From Planctomycetota bacterium (GTDB lineage Bacteria; Planctomycetota; Phycisphaerae; Sedimentisphaerales; Anaerobacaceae), in assembly GCA_022567055.1 (NCBI GenBank), contig JADFHU010000153.1, positions 1-9,715 on the forward strand: a DNA stretch of 9,715 nt, given 5' to 3'. A program made the position numbers and the translations under genes. The notes beneath the pieces were generated by a model. The model was not told where the DNA came from and ran no database searches. It was given only the letters and a program-made list of their open reading frames with translations. Shown in pieces: positions 1 through 6,743 of the stretch; position 1 is the first letter of the stretch, and each line of letters begins with the position of its first letter.

Positions 1-81
1 ACCATCGCACCCGGTGAAAAACACCGTGTTACCTGGACCCATCCGGAGGCAGAGACGGTCTGGCTCACCGTCCATTACTAG
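1..81 (+). CDS. 3' end of an unidentified gene (partial)
   Basis: Frame 1 is open from the first base of the window to a TAG at 79-81, giving the last 26 residues, which end in WLTVHY. The tail is rich in Thr, Trp and Val (TWTHPEAETVWLTVHY), which reads like a terminal beta strand of a larger domain, but that is only an impression. Too little is present to name a family. It is followed after only about 20 nt by a promoter reading in the same direction, so it is probably not co-transcribed as the main route with the ATPase cluster downstream. Confidence 0.5.
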   Translation, partial: TIAPGEKHRVTWTHPEAETVWLTVHY

Positions 82-100
82 GCTTTGTCTTCAGGCCAGG

Positions 101-128
101 TTGACAATGCGCGGCAAAATCATATAAT
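101..128 (+). promoter_or_regulatory. Consensus sigma70 promoter upstream of the pilT-like cluster
   Basis: A perfect -35 (TTGACA, 101-106) and perfect -10 (TATAAT, 123-128) are separated by 16 bases. Transcription would begin near base 135 and run rightward. The first gene in that direction starts at 442, so the leader would be about 300 nt and would contain the whole inverted-repeat element at 139-320. Both hexamers are exact matches; the assignment to the downstream cluster is inference from orientation. Confidence 0.7.
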
Positions 129-138
129 ATAGTGGTTT

Positions 139-159
139 AGGGACCGCGCACAATTAAAT
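139..159 (+). repeat. Left terminal inverted repeat
   Basis: This arm pairs with 300-320. The perfectly paired core of 17 bp is 143-159 against 300-316. The arm starts only about 4 bases after the predicted transcription start of the promoter at 101-128. Confidence 0.65.
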
Positions 160-299
160 GAGTCATTTATCGCTCAGATTTGCGTCAGATTCAGTCGCGC
201 CCGATTGAGCGAAACCAAAGTTGTAGTTGGCCTACTACGGAGGATTTCGCGATTGAGAAGCGGCTGAAGGTGACGTGAAGATGAGATGAAAAATGGATT

Positions 300-320
300 A
301 TTTAATTGTGCGCGGTTCCT
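300..320 (-). repeat. Right terminal inverted repeat
   Basis: Reverse complement of the left arm with one mismatch. In a transcript from the upstream promoter the two arms would form a stable stem of about 20 bp closing a loop of about 140 nt. Confidence 0.65.
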
Positions 321-441
321 TAGGGTTGTCTCGGCAGTACCTGGCTCCCAGCAATCCATTGTCTAATGCTCAGTTGAGGGTCTGACCCATTGGCTGGTAG
401 AGGGTAATTTCGTCCTACAATTATCGGAGAAGACAAGCAAT

Positions 442-1575
442 ATGAGCACAGGACAACCTGCCGATGCACAGGCCCAAGATGCTCCAGAGCCCCGCATAAA
501 TAAGTACTTCAAGGCCGCCGTCAAGACACGGGCGAGCGACATCCATCTCAAGGTGGGGCAAACCACCCGCCTGAGATTGCAGGGGTCCCTTAAAGCCACC
601 ACCGGCGAACCCTTTGAGAAAGAACCGCTTGAGGAGATGATTATGGAGATCCTCAGCGATGACCAGAAGCGCCAGTTCAAGGAACATGGCACGCTTGACT
701 TTGCCTACGAGTATGGCGATGACAACCGTTTCCGCGTCAATGTCTTCCTGCAGCGGGGGTGTATTAGCCTGGCGGGCAGACGGGTCGAGAGCACGGTCCC
801 CTCTTTTGAATCCCTGCACTTGCCGGCCGTTCTTGCCAAGATTGCAGACCAGCAAGAGGGCTTGGTTCTGGTCGTGGGTCCGACGGGCTCAGGCAAGACC
901 ACGACCATCGCCGCCATGCTGGATCACATTGCCAAGAGCCGCGCCTGTCACATTATCACCGTTGAGGACCCGATTGAGTATCTCTTCAAGGACGGCAAGG
1001 CCATCGTGTCGCAACGGGAAATCGGCATCGATGTGCCCAATTTCGACGATGCCCTGACCTATCTCATGCGGCAGGACCCGGACGTGGTGCTGGTGGGGGA
1101 AATGCGTGACGCCAAGACGGTCACCGCGGGCATGAGGGCCGCGGAAACAGGCCACATGGTGTTTGGGACCCTCCATTCGGCCAATGCGGCACAGGCCATC
1201 CATCGGCTGTTGGATCTCTTCCCCCAGGAAGAACGAGAATTGACCCGACAGACGCTGGCCATCGCCATGAAGGGGATCATCAGTCAATGTCTGATCCCCT
1301 GCCTGCTGAAGGATGTTCCCAGAGTCCCCGTCATGGAGATCATGTTGGCGAGCCCTACCGTGAAGAAATTTATCGCGGAGGGCCGGGAAGCAGATCTGAC
1401 CGGCGTCATTCGGGCTTCACTACAGGACGGCATGCAGGACTTTACCGAAAACCTATGCAAACTCGTTATGGAGGGCGTGATTGACCCCAAAGAGGCATTC
1501 AGATTCGCCCCGAACGCAGAAGAACTGAAGATGGCCATGAAGGGAATCAAGACCACGACTGAGGGGTTGATGTAG
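442..1575 (+). CDS. PilT/PilU-family type IV pilus motor ATPase
   Basis: This 377-residue protein has the size and full motif set of PilT-type retraction ATPases, hexameric cytoplasmic motors that couple ATP hydrolysis to pilus disassembly. An N-terminal PAS-like region includes ASDIHLKVG (31-39). Walker A is GPTGSGKT (146-153, K152). The acidic Asp box is VEDPIEY (174-180). Walker B is DPDVVLVGEMRD (212-223, catalytic E220), and the His box ends in GTLHSAN (H245). The C-terminal third has the PilT/PilU layout (GMQDF, LVMEGVI) but lacks an obvious AIRNLIRE-type motif of classical PilT, so PilU-like or a diverged paralogue is possible. It also lacks the zinc tetracysteine of PilB/GspE. ATG at 442 follows GGAG (426-429) by 12 nt. 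It heads a cluster with a degenerate GspE/PilB relative 40 nt downstream. The family is certain; the exact role is not. Confidence 0.92.
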   Translation: MSTGQPADAQAQDAPEPRINKYFKAAVKTRASDIHLKVGQTTRLRLQGSLKATTGEPFEKEPLEEMIMEILSDDQKRQFKEHGTLDFAYEYGDDNRFRVNVFLQRGCISLAGRRVESTVPSFESLHLPAVLAKIADQQEGLVLVVGPTGSGKTTTIAAMLDHIAKSRACHIITVEDPIEYLFKDGKAIVSQREIGIDVPNFDDALTYLMRQDPDVVLVGEMRDAKTVTAGMRAAETGHMVFGTLHSANAAQAIHRLLDLFPQEERELTRQTLAIAMKGIISQCLIPCLLKDVPRVPVMEIMLASPTVKKFIAEGREADLTGVIRASLQDGMQDFTENLCKLVMEGVIDPKEAFRFAPNAEELKMAMKGIKTTTEGLM

Positions 1576-1594
1576 ACCGAGGGATGGATGTAAA

Positions 1595-1609
1595 CCCTGA
1601 TCAAGGGAG
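1595..1609 (+). promoter_or_regulatory. Small hairpin overlapping the ribosome site of the second cluster gene
   Basis: CCCT (1595-1598) can pair with AGGG (1604-1607) across a 5-base loop. The right arm is part of the Shine-Dalgarno sequence GGGAG (1605-1609), which lies 6 nt before the ATG at 1616. Ribosomes finishing the upstream gene at 1575 could open it, which would give translational coupling. The stem is only 4 bp, so this is tentative. Confidence 0.25.
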
Positions 1610-1615
1610 CCCTAT

Positions 1616-3268
1616 ATGATTGATCCCATTTTGATGCTTGTTGAATATGGTGGATACCTTTCCATTGTTAAGCTCTGCGCGTTTCTGCTTTTTTTTCCCT
1701 CGTGGGCCCTGATCAATTGGACCTACAAAGATGCCAGATCCATTGATGCCAACGAGGTCATGTGGACCGCTATCATGCTGGGCACGCTGGTGGTGACGGT
1801 GTTGCTCTGGTTCTTGGTCCCTATCTATACGGTCGGCTTGGTGCTCTATCTCGTTGGCATGCTGGGTACAGGCGTGGCCTACGTGAAATACCGCAACGCT
1901 CGTGTTCTGGACTTTGACAAGGTGCTGACGGTGCAGCACATCAAGGCCGTCCTGACCCAGAGCGACCAGGAGGACGAGGGACAGGAGAATTTCACCTTCA
2001 TCACCGCCAACAAGAACGAAGTTCCCCGACCCGAGCCCCGGACGCCCGACTTCTTCGGCTACCGGGCAGCCTATGACATCCTCATGGAGGCGCTGAAGCA
2101 GCGGGCGGAAAGCATCACATTTGTCCCGGGGCCCGAGACCTTCAAGGCCACCTATCAGGTAGACGGCGCGTCCGTTCCGCAGGCGGATCAACCCAAGGAG
2201 CAAATGGAGTACTTCGTACGCTTCCTCAAACAAGTCGGAGGCCTCAACGAAAAGGAACGCAGAAAGCCACAGAAAGGCCTTTTTAAGACGAGGCAAGGAA
2301 AGGAGACGATCGAGTGGCAGATCAGGACCGCGGGCTCCACGGCGGGAGAACAGATCCGCATTGAGAAGGCCACCAAGGACCAGATCGTGCGGCTCGGCGA
2401 ACTAGGGCTGACGCCCAAACAGACGGAGATGTGGGACGGGCTGCGGGAGTGCCGGGGAGGCGTGTACATCATTTCCGGTCCCAAGGCCAGCGGCCTGACC
2501 AGCTCCCTTTACTCACTGCTGAGAAATCACGATGCCTACATCAACAGCATTCATACGCTGGAAAAGGAGATCACCGGTCAGTTGCCCAGCGTCACCCAAG
2601 AGCACTACTCACTCAGCGATACGGCCACTGTGACCTACGCTGAGAAGCTGGAACAGCTTTTTCGCATGGGGCCTGACATCGTCGGTGTGGCCGAATGTGT
2701 GGACGCCGAAACCGCAAAGTCGATTTGTGAGGCTGCCGGCACGGGCAAATTGGTCTACGTGATCATCGAAGCAGACAGCGCGCTGCAAGCACTTGGACGT
2801 TGGCTCAAACTCGTCGGGGACCGCAAGACCGCCGTCGAACACCTGGTGGGCCTGAGTAATCAGCGGCTGCTGAGAAAACTGTGCCCCGAGTGTAAGCAGG
2901 GGTATGCGCCGAACCAAGACATCCTGAAAAAGTTCAATTTGCCGGCCGACAAGGCAAAGGTCCTCTACAGACCCGGCAAGGTAGTTTTCGATAAACGGGG
3001 TAAGGAGAGCACGTGTGCGGATTGCTATGGCACTGGATTCATCGGTCGGACCGGTGTGTATGAGACCATCACGCTCAATAGCGAACTGAGTCGTGTGATT
3101 CTAACGTGCCAGACACTCCAAGACATGGGTGTCCAATTCAGGCGGGCTAAGATGGTCTTTTTGCAGGAACAGGCCTTACGTAAGGTTCTGGCGGGCGAGA
3201 CCGCTATCAATGAAATGGCGCGGGTGTTGACGCCTGCCAAGCAGGCCAAGGCGAAACAGACGAAGTAA
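1616..3268 (+). CDS. Membrane-anchored degenerate GspE/PilB-type ATPase (probable pseudo-ATPase)
   Basis: This 550-residue protein begins with three hydrophobic segments (about 15-35, 48-70, 71-92), unusual for the GspE/PilB family, which is normally cytoplasmic. A linker (about 115-145) leads to a region that aligns with the PilB/GspE ATPase core, but its key residues are altered. The P-loop reads GPKASGLTS (288-296) with Leu294 where the Lys should be. The Asp box is LEKEIT (315-320). Walker B is GPDIVGVAECVD (352-363), keeping the Glu (E360) but losing the Arg. The His box becomes TGKLVYVIIEADS (376-388) with no His. The zinc-site cysteines of GspE/PilB are intact: CPEC (423-426) and CADC (467-470), followed by the usual GYGTGFIGRTGVYE-like context. 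I infer a structural or regulatory partner rather than a motor, perhaps a membrane dock for the intact ATPase encoded just upstream. GGGAG lies 6 nt before the ATG. Confidence 0.85.
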   Translation: MIDPILMLVEYGGYLSIVKLCAFLLFFPSWALINWTYKDARSIDANEVMWTAIMLGTLVVTVLLWFLVPIYTVGLVLYLVGMLGTGVAYVKYRNARVLDFDKVLTVQHIKAVLTQSDQEDEGQENFTFITANKNEVPRPEPRTPDFFGYRAAYDILMEALKQRAESITFVPGPETFKATYQVDGASVPQADQPKEQMEYFVRFLKQVGGLNEKERRKPQKGLFKTRQGKETIEWQIRTAGSTAGEQIRIEKATKDQIVRLGELGLTPKQTEMWDGLRECRGGVYIISGPKASGLTSSLYSLLRNHDAYINSIHTLEKEITGQLPSVTQEHYSLSDTATVTYAEKLEQLFRMGPDIVGVAECVDAETAKSICEAAGTGKLVYVIIEADSALQALGRWLKLVGDRKTAVEHLVGLSNQRLLRKLCPECKQGYAPNQDILKKFNLPADKAKVLYRPGKVVFDKRGKESTCADCYGTGFIGRTGVYETITLNSELSRVILTCQTLQDMGVQFRRAKMVFLQEQALRKVLAGETAINEMARVLTPAKQAKAKQTK

Positions 3269-3279
3269 GATCGTTTATT

Positions 3280-3283
3280 GGAG
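3280..3283 (+). promoter_or_regulatory. Ribosome binding site that decides the start of the CvpA-like gene
   Basis: GGAG ends 9 nt before the ATG at 3293. The reading frame also offers a TTG at 3278, but that codon overlaps this GGAG and has no Shine-Dalgarno of its own, so the ATG is preferred. Confidence 0.6.
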
Positions 3284-3292
3284 ATAGAGCAG

Positions 3293-4513
3293 ATGATCGG
3301 GACGATTCTGGTGTTGACATCCATGCTGGGCGTGGCCGCCTATCAGTTCCTAAAGGGAAACATCACACGAGCCACGGCAACCATCCTGGTCGTCTTGTTC
3401 TCCTCTGTCATCGCCCTGGGCTACTTCGAACTGCTCGCCGGCCTCTTAGCCGGCTACATGACGTCAGTGGCACCATGGGCGCAGTTGATCTGCTTCTCCC
3501 TGATCTTTCTCCTCTGTTTTGCCCTCTTCCAGACGGCCATCATTGCCCTGCTCAAGGAGCCCATCAGCCTCGGCGACCTCGTGGAGAAGATCGGTCGACC
3601 CCTCTGTGGTCTCATTCTCGGGTGGCTGATCTCGGGCGTGGTGTTAACCGCCGCCAGCATGGCCCCCATTCCCAACAACTACCCCTATGCAAGGTTCAAA
3701 GACCGCAACCCGGATGCGTCGAAGCCCGCCCACGTTTTGCTGAACGCGGATGGTTTCATCGTCGGTTGGTTTAACAAGATCAGCCAGGGTAGCTTTAAGG
3801 CGATTCGAGAACCCAAAAGCTTCGCGTTGCTGCACGCCGACTTTTTGAATCAGACCTACCTCAACAGACACGCCCTGGACAAAGATGTGACCTTGATGAC
3901 CAACTCTCCGGCGATTGTAGTCCCTCGAAAGGCCGCAACCTGGCCAGCGCCCGATGGCCTGGTAGACAAAGAGGGACAATCCATCAACAGCCCGGCGGGC
4001 CGAACGCCGCTGCTGGTTCGCATCGGAATCAAGAAGGCGGTCAAGGATGCAGGAAAATTCACGACCTCGCAACTACGAATTATCTGCAAGGACAAGGGAC
4101 CGGACAGCCACACACTCGGGGGAGCGGGGTTCACCGTCTATCCCTATGGCTACATGGTTGGCCCGAAAACGGTTGAAAAGAAACGCCTGAACGAAGTAAT
4201 CAACGTCGCTGGGCAATCTGGTGAGGGCAATGTCAATATTGATTTTCTCTTTTTCGTGCCTAGCCGTCAGGTCCCCGTCCTGGCGGCCTTTAAGCTCAAC
4301 AATGCGGTGCAGCTATCGCCGCCGGTCTCCGCAGACCAGAGTCCATCTGTGATTGCGTTCATTACCGGTGGCTCCTCCCAGGAACGCCGGCAGCCAAATC
4401 GAGCACCTCAGGAACCATCGCCCGACGGTGCCTCGGAGCAGGCAGGAAGAGAGAGGGATTTGATGGACGTTACCAGGGGTGTCGTGGCTGACCCGAGCAT
4501 TCTGCAGAACTAG
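3293..4513 (+). CDS. CvpA-like four-helix membrane protein with large C-terminal domain
   Basis: From the ATG at 3293 the product is 406 residues. The first 125 residues hold four hydrophobic helices (about 1-20, 28-55, 62-86, 102-125). The glycine-rich pattern in the last one (KIGRPLCGLILGWLISG) resembles CvpA (colicin V production) family proteins, inner-membrane proteins of poorly known function. Usual CvpA proteins are about 160-200 residues; here some 280 extra residues follow. They include a probable beta-rich domain (about 238-342, around RTPLLVRIGIKK and FVPSRQVPVLAAF) and a charged, Pro/Ser-rich tail (about 343-406) that is probably disordered. The gene begins 24 nt after the degenerate ATPase, which points to one operon and a shared membrane complex. 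The CvpA assignment rests on topology and weak motif likeness; a generic polytopic membrane protein is the alternative. Confidence 0.6.
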   Translation: MIGTILVLTSMLGVAAYQFLKGNITRATATILVVLFSSVIALGYFELLAGLLAGYMTSVAPWAQLICFSLIFLLCFALFQTAIIALLKEPISLGDLVEKIGRPLCGLILGWLISGVVLTAASMAPIPNNYPYARFKDRNPDASKPAHVLLNADGFIVGWFNKISQGSFKAIREPKSFALLHADFLNQTYLNRHALDKDVTLMTNSPAIVVPRKAATWPAPDGLVDKEGQSINSPAGRTPLLVRIGIKKAVKDAGKFTTSQLRIICKDKGPDSHTLGGAGFTVYPYGYMVGPKTVEKKRLNEVINVAGQSGEGNVNIDFLFFVPSRQVPVLAAFKLNNAVQLSPPVSADQSPSVIAFITGGSSQERRQPNRAPQEPSPDGASEQAGRERDLMDVTRGVVADPSILQN

Positions 4514-4588
4514 GCGGGGTGAATTGGTCCGTCGGAGGTGGAGCGAAGCGAACTCGATCTTTTTGATGAATGGGATTGCCAAGCGGAG

Positions 4589-4738
4589 CTAGCCGCATAC
4601 TGCCACATCTGTTAGATCCAATTCCATGAGATGTTCGAGGTAGTCACCCAACTCATCCACAGAGAATACGGCCAGAAACTCTGGTTTGGCAGTTCTGTTG
4701 ATCTCGCGAATACAGTCGATTAACTCTCTCTTGCTCAT
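4589..4738 (-). CDS. Small 49-residue protein of unknown function
   Basis: The ATG at 4738 (complement) opens a 49-codon frame ending in TAG at 4589-4591. The product (starting MSKRELIDCIREINRTAKPE) looks like a compact, charged, two-helix protein; the second half, DELGDYLEHLMELDL, is strongly amphipathic. There is no signal peptide or membrane segment. An AAGGA ribosome site (4749-4753) lies 10 nt before the ATG and a candidate promoter is at 4875-4903. The amino-acid composition and the good start context make it much more gene-like than random frames nearby. I do not recognise a named family. It sits tail to tail with the CvpA-like gene, with 75 nt between the two stops. Confidence 0.65.
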   Translation of the reverse strand: MSKRELIDCIREINRTAKPEFLAVFSVDELGDYLEHLMELDLTDVAVCG

Positions 4739-4748
4739 GTCGTTCTCG

Positions 4749-4753
4749 TCCTT
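4749..4753 (-). promoter_or_regulatory. Ribosome binding site of the 49-residue small gene
   Basis: AAGGA on the minus strand, 10 nt before the ATG at 4738. It supports this frame as a translated gene despite its small size. Confidence 0.55.
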
Positions 4754-4874
4754 GTCAGATCCATGCACTGCTTCAGTTTACGCGGCCCACCCATGTTTTC
4801 AACCATGGCGATATCGTCAGAGTGCACGTATTATCTTTAGCTGAGCTGAACAGGCGGAGAGTCGGCCCTATAAC

Positions 4875-4903
4875 CTTATATACAACATCAAGTGTTCTGT
4901 CAG
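4875..4903 (-). promoter_or_regulatory. Candidate sigma70 promoter for the small minus-strand gene
   Basis: On the minus strand, CTGACA (4898-4903) and TATAAG (4875-4880) are spaced by 17 bases, each one base from consensus. Transcription would start near 4868, giving a leader of about 130 nt before the start codon at 4738. Confidence 0.4.
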
Positions 4904-5008
4904 AGCGATTGTCCAACATGTGGTAGGGGGGCTAGGACACCGGAGTCGGCCAAGGCGAACTGTCCAATAATACCCGAGCGCAGTACCGATGCTGGGTTTG
5001 TACTTTTT

Positions 5009-5046
5009 CGGGAAAATATTTCCGCTCCGGGAAAATGTTTCCACTC
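5009..5046. repeat. Two tandem 19-bp units each with a GGAAA-N3-TTTCC palindrome
   Basis: The unit at 5009-5027 and the unit at 5028-5046 match at 17 of 19 positions and abut without a gap. Each contains GGAAA, three bases and TTTCC (5011-5023 and 5030-5042). Spacing of the two dyads by 19 bp places them nearly two helical turns apart, as tandem operator sites often are. The core arms are conserved between copies. The site is far from any clear promoter, so function is unknown. Confidence 0.5.
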
Positions 5047-5192
5047 GACAGGCGAGCTTTACCGTGACATGCGCAAGGCAGAGGGGGGGAATGTACGCCC
5101 ATCCAGCCACTTGGACGGACAGACTCGTTCTCAATAGACCGCAGAACGTGACGGCGATTTCATTTGCGACAGGTCGAACGAACCTTAAGTTT

Positions 5193-6545
5193 CTAAACAA
5201 CTTCAAGAATCGAATTGTAGTCCCCGAAGGGATTCAATTCCATGTTGTCATTGTAGGGATCCTGTTGCCATTGGCCGTCGACGACGAGGCGATAGCGGTA
5301 GCGACCATTGGCCAGACTGACCTTTGTCCTCCACTCCCCGCCGTTCCCCACGCGTTCCATCGGCGTCTTCTCAGGTTGCCAGTTGTTGAAGTCTCCCGCG
5401 ATTTTCACGTCATGAGCCCGCGGGTACAGAGAGACAAACACGATTGAATCCTTGATTTGGTTGGCGCCATAGAATTGTGAGAGCTTTGCATCAATTTCTA
5501 AGGGACCACTCTTGGCGTCTGTATTCTGGGAGTCCAGGCTAGGGGTCTGCTTTTTCTCAGTCTCAGGGGGTCGTTTAAGCGACGCAGCGAGGGGGGACAA
5601 GGACGATCGCGTAAATACCTCTGTGACCTCCACCTTTTCCGTGGCAGCGGGGACCGACACGATTTCAATCTGCGGCTCCACATCCTTCTGGCCCGACTGG
5701 AGTAGCTCGGTGGCAGTCGTGCTTATCGCATCAAGCTGGTCTGCGAGGGAATCCACGATATGTTTGCTCTCTTGTTTTAAGGAGGCCCCCGCCAACTCCT
5801 CGGCCAACAGTTGAAAATCCTGCTGGCCCTTACTGGCCGGATCATACTCGTTTATGGGCTGACCAAAACTCGCTGCCTCCTTTATCTTGGTGTTGAAGTT
5901 CACCACAGTCTTCAGCATTCTATCGGAAAAGTGAGTTCGCAGTTCTGCCAGGATCTCACGCGCCATTTTGGTGCGAATGTCATACATACTGGCCAGCACT
6001 CTGACCTCTACTTGTTGGCGACACCGCTTGCATAGAATGCTTAGTGTCTCCAACTGCTTGCTTAACCCATGCAGCGCAAAATACCCAGTTTCAACAGGAA
6101 CAAGCACATCTGTCGCACTCCTGAGAGCGTTAAAGGTCAAAAGGCCAACGGCGGGAGGACAGTCAATCACGGTGAAGTCATAGTGGGCTTGTGCATCGTC
6201 CAAGACATTGAGAAGGCAACTTTCCCGATCGGGGACACCCGCCATCTGTTGTTCGAATGCGGACAGATCCAGACTGGCTGGCGCAAGTTCTAAGCGATCA
6301 CTGATCTGCCATAGAATCTCCGACAGGCGTATCGGTTCATTGCGACTCTTGCTGATCAATACATCGTAGATGCTCTGTTCGATCTGTTCTTCAGGAACAG
6401 CGAGGCCCACGGCGCAATGCGACTGGGGATCCATGTCCACCAGCAAGACCTTATGGCCGGCATCGGCAAATGCACTTGCGAGGTTGATAGACACCGTTGT
6501 TTTGCCACAACCACCCTTCTGGTTAACCACGGCTATCGTCTTCAT
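5193..6545 (-). CDS. ParA/Soj-like ATPase with C-terminal CBM48/AMPK-type glycogen-binding domain
   Basis: The 450-residue product begins with a complete ParA/MinD-class ATPase. The deviant Walker A is KGGCGKTT (10-17, signature K10 and K15), followed by VDMDPQ (36-41), Walker B FTVIDCPP (124-131), and the Soj-like stretch INEYDPASKGQQ (231-242). ParA proteins bind DNA as ATP dimers and position chromosomes or other cargo. Usual Soj proteins are about 250-280 residues and end near residue 255 here. A hydrophilic linker rich in Glu, Thr, Ser and Pro (about 256-365) then leads to residues 368-450, which read as a carbohydrate-binding module of the AMPK-beta/CBM48 type: VKIAGDFNNW (380-389), RYRYRLVVDGQWQQDP (415-430), and GDYNSILEV (441-449). 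The two Trp (389, 426) and the late Asn (444) match the usual sugar-binding positions. GGAG (6555-6558) lies 9 nt before the ATG. No parB is seen next to it. Confidence 0.88.
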   Translation of the reverse strand: MKTIAVVNQKGGCGKTTVSINLASAFADAGHKVLLVDMDPQSHCAVGLAVPEEQIEQSIYDVLISKSRNEPIRLSEILWQISDRLELAPASLDLSAFEQQMAGVPDRESCLLNVLDDAQAHYDFTVIDCPPAVGLLTFNALRSATDVLVPVETGYFALHGLSKQLETLSILCKRCRQQVEVRVLASMYDIRTKMAREILAELRTHFSDRMLKTVVNFNTKIKEAASFGQPINEYDPASKGQQDFQLLAEELAGASLKQESKHIVDSLADQLDAISTTATELLQSGQKDVEPQIEIVSVPAATEKVEVTEVFTRSSLSPLAASLKRPPETEKKQTPSLDSQNTDAKSGPLEIDAKLSQFYGANQIKDSIVFVSLYPRAHDVKIAGDFNNWQPEKTPMERVGNGGEWRTKVSLANGRYRYRLVVDGQWQQDPYNDNMELNPFGDYNSILEVV

Positions 6546-6656
6546 TCCATTCTTCTCCAGCTCGTTCCATTTTTTTGCGCAGCCCGTATGTCCGTTGGGG
6601 AAACTCGACAGGGCCGTCCTAAAATCCCTTTCTCTTCAGTTTGGAACTGTTCGGGT

Positions 6657-6684
6657 ATTATATGCCTTGTCGGCAGAGTGACAA
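6657..6684 (-). promoter_or_regulatory. Sigma70 promoter of the ParA-CBM48 gene
   Basis: On the minus strand, TTGTCA (6679-6684) and a perfect TATAAT (6657-6662) are separated by 16 bases. Transcription would begin near 6650, leaving a leader of about 105 nt. The spacer contains a short dyad, TGCC-TTGTC-GGCA (6663-6675), which could be a regulator site, though it is too short to claim as one. Confidence 0.6.
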
Positions 6685-6743
6685 ATGAAACTTTACCTTT
6701 TATGGGACGGGCCTATAAGAAATCAACGCACTCGGTCTAAAAC

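Larger units (their letters stand above)
139..320. mobile_element. MITE-like element with 21-bp terminal inverted repeats
   Basis: The left arm (139-159) and the right arm (300-320) are reverse complements at 20 of 21 positions. Both contain ACCGCGCACAATTAAAT; the single mismatch is G142 against T317. Similarity fades inward (6 of the next 9 positions match). The interior of about 140 bp has no credible gene, so the element is non-autonomous if mobile. TTAGGG occurs at both edges (137-142 and 320-325), and TA lies at 138-139 and 321-322; either could be the trace of a target duplication, but the boundaries cannot be fixed from one copy. A plain long RNA hairpin is the alternative reading. Confidence 0.6.
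4739..5192. other. Intergenic region between the small gene and parA-CBM48
   Basis: About 450 nt with no convincing gene. It holds the ribosome site and candidate promoter of the small gene and a tandem pair of 19-bp inverted-repeat units at 5009-5046. Frames open here on both strands, but they lack ribosome sites and overlap the 3' end of the ParA gene. No clear intrinsic terminator for the ParA gene is visible after its stop at 5193. Confidence 0.5.

Noticed and set aside
363..855. Long open frames antisense to the pilT-like gene
   Set aside because: They lie fully over the strongly recognised ATPase, have no ribosome sites, and their products resemble no family.
1601..2296. 231-codon open frame on the minus strand
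   Set aside because: It is antisense to the degenerate ATPase gene, whose frame has membrane segments and family motifs; the antisense product is His/Gln-rich and typical of a shadow frame.
3278..3292. TTG start for the CvpA-like gene
   Set aside because: The TTG overlaps the GGAG that serves the ATG at 3293 at ideal spacing; the ATG is the better start.
4514..4588. Intrinsic terminator after the CvpA-like gene
   Set aside because: A run of five T (4560-4564) is present but no stable stem precedes it; a GCGG/CCGC stem at 4583-4596 has no T-run on either strand.
5009..5046. Tandem units considered as a CRISPR array
   Set aside because: Only two copies, with no spacers between them, so they fit operator-like repeats instead.
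4868..5206. Open frames on both strands in the spacer after the parA-like stop
   Set aside because: Low-quality compositions, no ribosome sites, overlap with the ParA 3' end and with the tandem repeat; not gene-like.
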